This document shows, piece after piece, positions 22,487 through 28,991 of a stretch of 44,996 nucleotides of DNA. How positions within the stretch are numbered: position 1 is the stretch's first letter; each line of letters opens with the position of its first letter. A program made the position numbers and the translations under genes. The notes beneath the pieces were generated by a model, which was not told the DNA's origin, made no database searches, and saw only the letters and a program-made list of their open reading frames with translations. Source of the stretch: Candidatus Methanophaga sp. AG-394-G06 (lineage in GTDB: Archaea > Halobacteriota > Syntropharchaeia > Alkanophagales > Methanospirareceae); the NCBI GenBank assembly GCA_009903405.1, contig PRCZ01000008.1:1-44996 (forward strand), read 5' to 3'.

Positions 22487-23572
22487 TCAACCATTCCCAT
22501 CTAACCCCAACAACAAGCACTCCTCAGAATTGTTATTACTGAGCACGTACTTGTATCCACTATATCTCTCTTCTCTTACTACTGGCTTATACTTCCTTAA
22601 AATTCTTTTCAACTCGGTAATAGGTGGTATGCCATCTGACCTATACGAAACAACAATAGCAGCATCTTGAAATTTCTTGAATAGATTGTTAAATGCAGTG
22701 TAAATTTTATTTTTATCATACCAAACCGGTTTATTATGTTTTATCCTCTTGTGTTTGCTCCGGTAGTCAATCATATCCTTCCATTTCGGATAATTCACAA
22801 TACCCTCAAGGAAATGATAGAAGTCCCGGTAATCCACGCCAACGCCTGCCTTCGATATGTAGGGTGTATCAATATAGACGAGGTCAAAATCGCCCTCAAT
22901 ATCGAATACATCGAGATTTAAGGCACTGTTTTCCTTTCCGTTAGAAAAAACACATCTATTTGCTTCGTTTACAAAATTCAAGAAATGCTCTTCAAATGGT
23001 GTATCCCATGTTGTTTTGTTGCCAAAGCTCCGTTTAACATTTGAAGTACGCATGTAAAGGTTTTTTCGATGGAAAAGATTATAAGGGCGTTTTATAACGC
23101 AAGATTGAAATAATGCATAATAAGCCAGTGTGCGCTTGTAAAAGTTATCCAAATTTTCGATGTTCCTGATAACCATATCGAGCCATCTGTTCTCCTCATT
23201 AGTATAGTAAATATCGGCGAATGTATCCTGGATGAAGGTGGGATAATCGGTGTCACGATGAGGTTGCAGTAAAAATTCTATGTCGTTCTCTGATAATCTT
23301 ATTGCATCGTTCTCTATCAAAGCAGTGCCGATGTAATAATTAGAGTTTAGTATGTCGTTATAAAAAACCTGTTTACCTTTAATTTTCAAGAAATAGCCTA
23401 CTATCCCTGTTCCACCGAACGCATCTAAGGCGCTTTCAAATTCAATCTCTTTTATATTATCCCAAATCCACTCGACTATCTTTGCTTTGCTCCCTTGATA
23501 CCGGGTTGTAGGGAGATTATAAGGGTTAATTAGCTCACCCATAAGCGTTAATTGGGATGTCGTCTCAATCAT
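22487..23572 (-). CDS. Adenine-specific DNA methyltransferase (EcoRV-type system)
   Basis: About 361 aa from ATG 23572. A D12-class (Dam/M.EcoRV-like) N6-adenine methyltransferase: SAM-binding FGGTGIVGYFLK follows TRYQGSKAKIVEWIW, and the catalytic motif IV is IDTPYISKAG (DTPY instead of the common DPPY), followed by VDYRDFYHFLEG. In restriction-modification it would protect host sites. Its ATG overlaps the endonuclease stop (ATGATTGA, 23565-23572), so the pair is translationally coupled. Lower GC than the neighbours suggests acquisition. The family of the linked endonuclease predicts GATATC as the site; GATATC occurs several times in this window (552, 7028 and others). Confidence 0.85.
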   Translation of the reverse strand: MIETTSQLTLMGELINPYNLPTTRYQGSKAKIVEWIWDNIKEIEFESALDAFGGTGIVGYFLKIKGKQVFYNDILNSNYYIGTALIENDAIRLSENDIEFLLQPHRDTDYPTFIQDTFADIYYTNEENRWLDMVIRNIENLDNFYKRTLAYYALFQSCVIKRPYNLFHRKNLYMRTSNVKRSFGNKTTWDTPFEEHFLNFVNEANRCVFSNGKENSALNLDVFDIEGDFDLVYIDTPYISKAGVGVDYRDFYHFLEGIVNYPKWKDMIDYRSKHKRIKHNKPVWYDKNKIYTAFNNLFKKFQDAAIVVSYRSDGIPPITELKRILRKYKPVVREERYSGYKYVLSNNNSEECLLLGLDGNG

Positions 23573-24374
23573 TTTTATCACTTTTTGCGCCTTGTTTATA
23601 CTCAAAATACTCCTTTATATTACGATAAGGCGGTTTTGGTAATTCAAGCAATTGTGCCATATCCTTTGTCTGATAATACATCCAATAATCATCAAAGATT
23701 TCTACCCCATATTTTGAAAAAATGCCTGTGCCATCTCTTAATTCTTCCATTTTTGTTGTAGAACCTATGTTTTTGGTATTACCACTTCCAGGTCTATCAG
23801 TTGCGATTTTATACTTCTCCTGCAAGATAAATTCAACATCCTTTATCACAGAGAGAATCCTTGTGAGTTCTGCAATAGTGTAGATTTTATATTCATCTAC
23901 ACGCGCATCCTGCTTCGTATATACAATCCCAAGCACGTAATGTTTTTTGTATTCGCCATAAGGAAAGGTAATATTCTTTTTGCTGCTTCTATTTCGGAAA
24001 TAACATGTAAACGCACCAAGCGTAAATCCGGATGCTGATGTTTTTGACTTTCTGTAGGTACTCTTTATATCAAGTGCTATCTTTTCTTCGCTCTTTTTGT
24101 CAATAAAACTGATGGCAGGGTAAAAATTCTGCTCTTTGCTCAAAATAAGCTCAAAATCGTTTTCTATCGCAAACTGCTGGATTTTAGGGAATAGCATAAT
24201 CGCTAAAACCTTTGAAATCACCTTTGTATCTAAAGAAATCGTATAAATATTCTTAAAAATATCAATAACGCCTTTTACTGTCCAGTTACCATCAGAATCT
24301 TGAATATCGCAAAGATATTGGCTTAGATGTCCTAAGAGTTTTTCTTTAAATTTGTCTTTATCTGCCGTCATCAT
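23565..24374 (-). CDS. EcoRV-like type II restriction endonuclease homologue
   Basis: 269 aa from ATG 24374; the upstream extension is not family-like. Matches to EcoRV visible by eye: SLDTKVISKV (EcoRV SDTKVLST), NFYPAISF (NHYPDFTL), KIALDIKSTY (KIAIDIKTTY), FTLGAFTCYFRNRSSK (FTLGGYTSFIRNNTKN), YVLGIVYTK (WIIGYVYTR) and DRPGSGNTKNIGS (DLAGSGNTTNIGS, DNA contact loop). The last two active-site residues align (D102, K104 = D90, K92). D74 aligns with A87 (codon GCC at 24114-24116), and E45 appears to align with an alanine near residue 58. The homologue may be inactive or use other ligands. It comes before the methyltransferase with an 8-bp overlap. A TTATTTTTA stretch upstream and no Shine-Dalgarno suggest a short or absent leader. 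Confidence 0.87.
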   Translation of the reverse strand: MMTADKDKFKEKLLGHLSQYLCDIQDSDGNWTVKGVIDIFKNIYTISLDTKVISKVLAIMLFPKIQQFAIENDFELILSKEQNFYPAISFIDKKSEEKIALDIKSTYRKSKTSASGFTLGAFTCYFRNRSSKKNITFPYGEYKKHYVLGIVYTKQDARVDEYKIYTIAELTRILSVIKDVEFILQEKYKIATDRPGSGNTKNIGSTTKMEELRDGTGIFSKYGVEIFDDYWMYYQTKDMAQLLELPKPPYRNIKEYFEYKQGAKSDKND

Positions 24375-24802
24375 TTTAAAAATAACTTTAGACGTTAATA
24401 AAAAAATCCACCGATTTTGACCAGATACATATATAATTGCCCATGCCAGAAAAATCGCCGATCTAAAAGTAGCGTGTGAATGCACTGTGCATGCTGAGAT
24501 CCCCGTAATTGTTGGATTGCTACCTTTGCCAGAGAGACAAGCGATCTGTACAAAAAGAGGTCCGTAACAGTGAGGTTGTCGCTTTCATTAAGAAGGGCGA
24601 GTAATGAATTGACTGTTGTTTTTGGTGACCCCTGACATGAGCAGTAGCCCACATGTTTTCACTATATAAAACCTTTACTGTTTCCTTCTTGTGCTTAAGC
24701 CCCCGATCGTACATATAGGTACCTCCGACCACAGGTTTTGTCGCCCGCCCTCGTTTTTACCTGAAGATGCAAGGCAGCTAAAAAGCGAAGCGGATATGAA
24801 CG
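24375..24802. other. 428-bp gap, no confident gene
   Basis: This is the stretch between the endonuclease and the next unknown gene. On the minus strand two overlapping frames (24520-24732 and 24395-24652) are open for 70-85 codons. One reads VGGTYMYDRGLKHKKETVKV, which looks protein-like, but neither has a good start, and each looks interrupted relative to the other. A decayed gene is possible; no transposase motif could be confirmed. No RNA gene is seen. Confidence 0.3.
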
Positions 24803-25219
24803 CTACAACCTGCAATCATATACAATCGCATCTGCGTTTTCTATCACAAATCCCTTTATCGCTTCTAATTCCGGACATGGTTCAAATCGGTCCTCGGTCC
24901 TTTTTAATACCTCTTCTGCGGTTAGCGCCGGTGCCATCCTTATATAATCCAAGACATAATGCAAGTACCACGCCTTCACGTACTCGCTCCCTTTTTCTCG
25001 CATGAATAATAGCTGAAGATACTTGGGGATTTTCATTATCATATTAAAATCATGGCTCTTCGCTAACTCTATGATTATTTCTTCTCCCTCTCGCTCACAG
25101 AACAGTATAAACTCCTGGCTCTTTTCTGAGAAGTCACTTAAATGATTCACAAAGTCTGTGGTTTCTCTGGTTAGCCCCATCTTCGCCGCCCATTTATTAT
25201 GGATCTCCCACTTTGGCAT
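24803..25219 (-). CDS. Conserved-looking hypothetical helical protein
   Basis: A 138-aa mostly helical protein, opening MPKWEIHNKWAAKMGL and containing aromatic-rich helices (YVKAWYLHYVLDYIRMAPAL). It has no membrane span, cysteine cluster or known motif; a few histidines in N-terminal and central helices (EIHNKWA, VNHLSDF, LHYVLD) could form a metal-dependent HD-like helical site, but this is not demonstrable. It lies 69 bp from the next minus-strand gene, another unknown, and may share its transcript. I do not recognise the family. Confidence 0.6.
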   Translation of the reverse strand: MPKWEIHNKWAAKMGLTRETTDFVNHLSDFSEKSQEFILFCEREGEEIIIELAKSHDFNMIMKIPKYLQLLFMREKGSEYVKAWYLHYVLDYIRMAPALTAEEVLKRTEDRFEPCPELEAIKGFVIENADAIVYDCRL

Positions 25220-25288
25220 ATCTCTTGATAATTAGAACCTTCTTACAAGCAAAAAGCTTTACCCAAATCTTTATCACATCACATAACA

Positions 25289-26056
25289 TCATAACTCAAT
25301 GAAGTGCATCTTCTGCATCCAGATACTTACTGCTCTACGTGCCTGTTCAGGATTCGCGAAATTATCCTCTATTGCTTCATCCGTGGGAATACCTATAAAC
25401 GGGTCTATTGTAGACTTCCCCACATCGGCAACCCATATCATCGCGTCACTAACGTCATGCCCCCTGAAGAACGAGATAAAAGGTGCGGGTGTCTTCTCTG
25501 TTGGAACAACGATCACCACCTCTTCCCCTGCTTCTGGCCACTCTAATTGGCGCTCATCGACAAAATGTGGCACAAAAGTAATCGAAGGTAAAACGAAGAT
25601 GTGTATGCTTCTGTGTTCATTGTTATTTTTCACCGCTATCAACTCAAGATGCTCCCCTTCACCACCACCTTCGTTTATCTGATACCCACAGCGTTCCAAA
25701 AACGATATTACCACGCTTTTTAGCGCACTTATAGGGCTTCTTATCTCTGCCCAACGTAAAAATGCAGCCTCCAGTTCCCCACTCAAGTATCTATGCGTTG
25801 GCAAGCAGTAAAATATCTCGCCCTGATAGTTTATCCGGGTATGCATGTCAGGCGAGAAAACAGAAAGTTTCTCTTCGCTCGTTATGCTCTTGAAGATCAG
25901 CTCTTCCGGATCTCCTCCAAATTTACTCGCTATCTCTTCCCTATCGGCACCGCTTAGCGTATTTACACACTCGCTTATCTTCAACGCGAGTTCTCCTTCT
26001 GATATTACCTTATGCTCCTGACAGTAGCTCGAAAGGTATTCAAATATTTTTAGCAT
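25289..26056 (-). CDS. Hypothetical protein (255 aa)
   Basis: Not recognised. The first 60 residues are helical (IFEYLSSYCQEHKVISEGEL). The middle holds an alternating helix-strand stretch, VVISFLERCGYQINEGGGEG then EHLELIAVKNNNEHRSIHIF. That resembles, weakly, the core of Mrr/PD-(D/E)xK folds, but without a convincing D...ExK set. The C-terminus has VVIVVPTEKTPAPFISFFRG. Probably soluble. It is divergent from the aminotransferase at 26118, with a TTTGGTAAAGCTTT-family repeat between them. Confidence 0.55.
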   Translation of the reverse strand: MLKIFEYLSSYCQEHKVISEGELALKISECVNTLSGADREEIASKFGGDPEELIFKSITSEEKLSVFSPDMHTRINYQGEIFYCLPTHRYLSGELEAAFLRWAEIRSPISALKSVVISFLERCGYQINEGGGEGEHLELIAVKNNNEHRSIHIFVLPSITFVPHFVDERQLEWPEAGEEVVIVVPTEKTPAPFISFFRGHDVSDAMIWVADVGKSTIDPFIGIPTDEAIEDNFANPEQARRAVSIWMQKMHFIEL

Positions 26057-26082
26057 CTCTTACCCTTTTCATAGTATATCTA

Positions 26083-26117
26083 TTTCTTTGGTAAAGCTTT
26101 CTTTTTGGTAGAAGAAA
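26083..26117 (+). repeat. Short hairpin repeat (TTTGGTAAAGCTTT family)
   Basis: TTTCTTTGGTAAAGCTTTCT is followed by TTTTGGTAGAAGAAAA. It sits exactly in front of the aminotransferase ATG (26118), so it forms that gene's leader and separates two divergent genes. Confidence 0.65.
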
Positions 26118-27239
26118 ATGACAAGCAAATTTGCGGGACGTATAAAAAACATAGAGATTTCCGGTATAAGGAAGGCATTTGAAGCTTTGTCCGGTGATTT
26201 TTTCAACCTTGGACTCGGTGAGCCCGACTTTGATACCCCGGAGCACGTAAAAATCGCCGCTATGCAGGCATTAAAGTCCGGATTCACATCTTATACATCC
26301 AATAAGGGTATAGACGAACTGAGAGAGGCGATAAGTGCTAAACTCTACCGTGATAATAACCTCGCCTTTAGCCCTGATGAGATGATAGTTACATCCGGCG
26401 CGAGTGAAGCGTTACATATCGCTATCCATTCAGTCGTTGAAAGGGGGGATGAAGTGCTAATCCCGAATCCTGGGTTTGTCTCATTCGCTGCACTGACGGA
26501 ACTGGCCGAAGGGAAACCGATAGGGGTCCCTTTAAGTGACGACTTTTCGATCTCCGCGGAAGTGGTAAAAGAGAGAATCACGGATAAGACAAAAGCACTC
26601 ATAATAAATTCACCTGCTAATCCTACGGGTGCTGTTGAAAGCGAGGAGAACATAAAAGCGCTTGTTGACATTGCCCATGACCATCATGTAACTATCATTT
26701 CTGATGAGGTCTATGAGCAGCTTATATACGATGACCTGGAGCACATAAGCCCCGCAAGATTCTCAGACGATGTCATCACGGTAAATGCCGTCTCAAAGAC
26801 ATACGCAATGACAGGCTTTCGATTGGGTTATGTTGCCGCTCGTAGCGAGTACACGGAGCAAATGCTGAAGGTGCACCAATATGTCCAGGCGTGTGCATCA
26901 TCGATCTCGCAGAAAGCGGCGTTGGCCGCTATTGCAGGCCCTCAAGACTGCGTGGTAGATATGAGAAGCGAGTTCAAAAGAAGAAGGGATTTCGCTGTTG
27001 ACGCTCTTCATGATATGGGTATGAAGTTCAACATACCAAAAGGCGCATTTTATATCTTTCCCCGGGTGAGTGATGAGCATGAATTTGTGGAGTCTTTGAA
27101 GCGGAAACGGGTAATTGTCACGTCTGGATCTACCTTTGGAAGTCGTGGTAAAAATCACGTGAGGATATCGTATGCTGCGAGCTTAGCTAATTTGAAGTAC
27201 GCTTTTGAGATAATGAAGGGGATTGTAAAAGGGGATTGA
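26118..27239 (+). CDS. Class I/II aminotransferase (aspartate-type)
   Basis: A 373-aa PLP-dependent fold-type I aminotransferase of the aspartate/aromatic group. Landmarks: FFNLGLGEPDFDTPEHVKIA (N-terminal arm), TSGASEALHIAIHSV, VLIPNPGFVSF (stacking aromatic), NSPANPTGAV, IISDEVYEQLIYDD (Asp and Tyr at the cofactor), the PLP lysine in VSKTYAMTGFRLGYVAA, and HVRISYAAS with the substrate-carboxylate arginine. It would transfer amino groups between amino acids and 2-oxoglutarate or oxaloacetate. Specificity (aspartate, aromatic, alanine) is not settled by these motifs. Monocistronic, directly behind a short dispersed repeat. Confidence 0.92.
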   Translation: MTSKFAGRIKNIEISGIRKAFEALSGDFFNLGLGEPDFDTPEHVKIAAMQALKSGFTSYTSNKGIDELREAISAKLYRDNNLAFSPDEMIVTSGASEALHIAIHSVVERGDEVLIPNPGFVSFAALTELAEGKPIGVPLSDDFSISAEVVKERITDKTKALIINSPANPTGAVESEENIKALVDIAHDHHVTIISDEVYEQLIYDDLEHISPARFSDDVITVNAVSKTYAMTGFRLGYVAARSEYTEQMLKVHQYVQACASSISQKAALAAIAGPQDCVVDMRSEFKRRRDFAVDALHDMGMKFNIPKGAFYIFPRVSDEHEFVESLKRKRVIVTSGSTFGSRGKNHVRISYAASLANLKYAFEIMKGIVKGD

Positions 27240-27277
27240 AACAGGGATGTTTTTGGCAAATGCCCTTTGTGTTGGGG

Positions 27278-27613
27278 CTATTTCCTTCCCGGCGAAGGCG
27301 CTCGAGGCGCTTTATACGGGCGCCGCATTTGCTGCCCACATTTCAAACACGTTGTTGTAATATACTCGCCCCTAAGACGAACGCGTGCATTCTTCCCCGG
27401 GATTAAATACGTATAACAGCCTTTACAAATCCGCATCTTTAGCTGTGACGGTATTCGTACTCGATAACGCATCCCAATCAAACGGGCAAGCTGCACATAC
27501 CTATCACTTTTGTTTCTTCCATCCTTTCTCGCATCCGCTTCTGCCAGCTCGAAGAGCCGCACTATCCGCTGCAATGCGATGTCCCCTATCCTTCTAGCCC
27601 TCTTCTTTACCAT
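27278..27613 (-). CDS. rnp4: RNase P protein Rpp21 (Rnp4)
   Basis: 111 aa from ATG 27613 (MVKKRARRIGDIALQRI). This is the archaeal Rpr2/Rpp21 subunit, which pairs with Rpp29 to bind the specificity domain of RNase P RNA. A helical basic N-terminus is followed by a zinc ribbon with CKGC near residue 74 and CLKC near 103, around RIPSQLKMRICKGCYTYLI and GEYITTTCLKCGQQMRRPY. Full length. The gene is alone on the minus strand, opposite the PUA gene, with a hairpin repeat between them. Its RNA partner is at 5071-5333. Confidence 0.92.
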   Translation of the reverse strand: MVKKRARRIGDIALQRIVRLFELAEADARKDGRNKSDRYVQLARLIGMRYRVRIPSQLKMRICKGCYTYLIPGKNARVRLRGEYITTTCLKCGQQMRRPYKAPRAPSPGRK

Positions 27614-27631
27614 CTGCAAAGTATGATATTA

Positions 27632-27672
27632 CTTTGGTAATTCTTTCTTTTTGAAAGAAAGGTTTTTTTATA
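27632..27672 (+). repeat. Short hairpin repeat (TTTGGTAAAGCTTT family)
   Basis: ACTTTGGTAATTCTTTCTTT is followed by TTGAAAGAAAGGTTTTTTTA; CTTTC/GAAAG form the stem. It fills the gap between the divergent Rpp21 and PUA genes and overlaps where both promoters must lie. Confidence 0.65.
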
Positions 27673-27678
27673 ACTATA

Positions 27679-28164
27679 ATGAAATATACGGCGGAAGAGA
27701 ACATGAACAACCTGCATAGAAGGGCAAGGATCATTGCCGATTTTCAGTTTGGAGGGGGTACCGGCAATATCTTGTTCCCGGACAGCGTAGTATTTACCCT
27801 CTCAAGGACAAGAAGAATATCTCAGATACTGGATAATGGGGAAAGAGTATCCACACTGAGGAGTTCTGACGGGCTGCTGACGCTGAGCATAGAAGGTGCA
27901 AAAAGACTGCAGCGATTCATAGAATATCCTAGACTGAGGGTTGTTATGAATGAAGAGAGCAGCGAATTCATAAAAAAAGGCGGAACTGCATTTTGCAAAC
28001 ATGTAATAGATGCAGATTCTGAGATAAGGGCTTATGATGAACTTATAGTGGTAGATGAAAAAGACAGACTACTTGCAACGGGAAAGGCTATGTTATCCTG
28101 TGATGAGATGAAAATCTTTGAGCATGGTGTAGCTGTGAAGGTAAGGTATGGTATAGAAGAATAA
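27679..28164 (+). CDS. PUA-domain protein
   Basis: 161 aa. The N-terminus (EENMNNLHRRARIIADFQFG, GGTGNILFP) resembles the pre-PUA region of archaeosine tRNA-guanine transglycosylase-like proteins. The C-terminal half is a PUA domain: PRLRVVMNEESSEFIKKGGT, AFCKHVIDADSEIRAYDELI, VVDEKDRLLATGKAMLSCDE. PUA domains bind structured RNA, often tRNA or rRNA; no catalytic domain is present, so an RNA-binding accessory role is inferred. It precedes cinA by 15 bp and is likely the first gene of a transcript running through cinA and tRNA-Lys into the RNA polymerase operon. Confidence 0.8.
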   Translation: MKYTAEENMNNLHRRARIIADFQFGGGTGNILFPDSVVFTLSRTRRISQILDNGERVSTLRSSDGLLTLSIEGAKRLQRFIEYPRLRVVMNEESSEFIKKGGTAFCKHVIDADSEIRAYDELIVVDEKDRLLATGKAMLSCDEMKIFEHGVAVKVRYGIEE

Positions 28165-28178
28165 GGGATAGCAGGTAA

Positions 28179-28691
28179 ATGATAGAAGAAGAGATAGGGG
28201 ATATGTTACGAAAAAGGGAACTCAGTTTAGCTACTGCAGAATCTTGCACCGGTGGACTGGTCTCCCATAGGATAACAAACATCTCTGGCAGCTCGGACTA
28301 TTATAAAGGTGGCGTGATCGCTTATGCAAACGAAGTAAAGGCGCAAATTTTGCTTGTGGATGATGCGCTATTGGCGCAGAAGGGTGCGGTAAGTGCAGAA
28401 TGTGCGCGGGCAATGGCGGAAGGTATAAGGGCGCTACTGGATGGCGACATTGGTATTGCTACCACAGGCATTGCAGGACCCACAGGGGGAACGCCGGACA
28501 CGCCTGTTGGATTAGTTTATATAGCTTTGGCAACAAAGGGTTACTTATATCATGAGAGGCATATCTTCCACGGAGATAGAGGAGGGAACAAACGCAAGGC
28601 GGCTGAGGCTGCTCTTGTGATGTTAAAAAAGTTTCTCATAGATGGAGCAGAAGGGCTCGTAGCTCAGAAAGGTAGAGCAGCGGGCTTTTAA
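28179..28691 (+). CDS. CinA C-terminal-domain protein (NMN amidohydrolase-like)
   Basis: A 170-aa stand-alone CinA C-terminal domain, the family that deamidates nicotinamide mononucleotide (PncC) in NAD recycling. Motifs: LATAESCTGGLVSHRITN, SGSSDYYKGGVIAYANEVKA, IATTGIAGPTGGTPDTPVG, RHIFHGDRGGNKRKAAEAAL. After the natural end of the domain (about residue 158) the frame runs into tRNA-Lys, and the last dozen codons (GLVAQKGRAAGF) are tRNA sequence. The stop TAA (28689-28691) uses the third anticodon base. RNase P cleavage of the tRNA would remove the stop codon from that mRNA. Confidence 0.9.
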   Translation: MIEEEIGDMLRKRELSLATAESCTGGLVSHRITNISGSSDYYKGGVIAYANEVKAQILLVDDALLAQKGAVSAECARAMAEGIRALLDGDIGIATTGIAGPTGGTPDTPVGLVYIALATKGYLYHERHIFHGDRGGNKRKAAEAALVMLKKFLIDGAEGLVAQKGRAAGF

Positions 28692-28726
28692 CCCGTCGGT
28701 CACGGGTTCAAATCCCGTCGAGCTCG
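28653..28726 (+). tRNA. tRNA-Lys (UUU)
   Basis: A 74-nt cloverleaf. The acceptor GGGCTCG pairs with CGAGCTC (28719-28725, one G-T pair), discriminator G28726. The D-arm is AGCTCAGAAAGGTAGAGCA and the anticodon loop CTTTTAA has TTT at 28687-28689. The T-arm is CACGGGTTCAAATCCCGTC-like. CCA is not encoded. It overlaps the last part of cinA and ends 9 nt before the rpoH ATG. Confidence 0.95.
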
Positions 28727-28735
28727 TTAGTAGAA

Positions 28736-28978
28736 ATGAAGAAGGAGACGTTATCTATACTTGGACATGAGTTAGTGCCGGAACACGTATTAATGGACGA
28801 GAGTGAAGTGAAAGAACTTTTAGATAAGTACAAAATAAAGCGGGTACAACTGCCTAAGATAAAAGTATCAGATCCCGCTATAAATGGGCTAGGTGCAAAA
28901 GTTGGAGATGTCGTGGAGATAACAAGACAAAGTAGAACAGCGGGAAAAGCTTTATCTTTTCGACTGACTATAGAGTGA
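28736..28978 (+). CDS. rpoH: RNA polymerase subunit H (Rpo5)
   Basis: 80 aa, archaeal RpoH/Rpb5 C-terminal domain: [60 protein letters not shown]. It forms part of the lower jaw of RNA polymerase. Only nine bases (TTAGTAGAA) separate the tRNA-Lys 3' end from its ATG and no Shine-Dalgarno is present. tRNase Z cleavage would therefore leave a nearly leaderless mRNA for the whole rpoH-rpoB-rpoA operon. The rpoB start follows 13 bp after the stop. Confidence 0.97.
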   Translation: MKKETLSILGHELVPEHVLMDESEVKELLDKYKIKRVQLPKIKVSDPAINGLGAKVGDVVEITRQSRTAGKALSFRLTIE

Positions 28979-28991
28979 AAGGGTGAATGGA

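Noticed and set aside
23100..24374. R-M pair as part of an integrated phage or plasmid
   Set aside because: No integrase, attachment-site duplication or replication gene is present; only lower GC content hints at transfer.
24375..24802. Possible transposase remnant upstream of the restriction genes
   Set aside because: Two short overlapping frames look protein-like but show no DDE or HUH motif, no terminal inverted repeats and no convincing start.
25676..25740. PD-(D/E)xK nuclease core in the 255-aa unknown protein
   Set aside because: A helix-strand pattern and ELIAVK occur, but the required acidic residues before them are missing, so a nuclease call is not supported.
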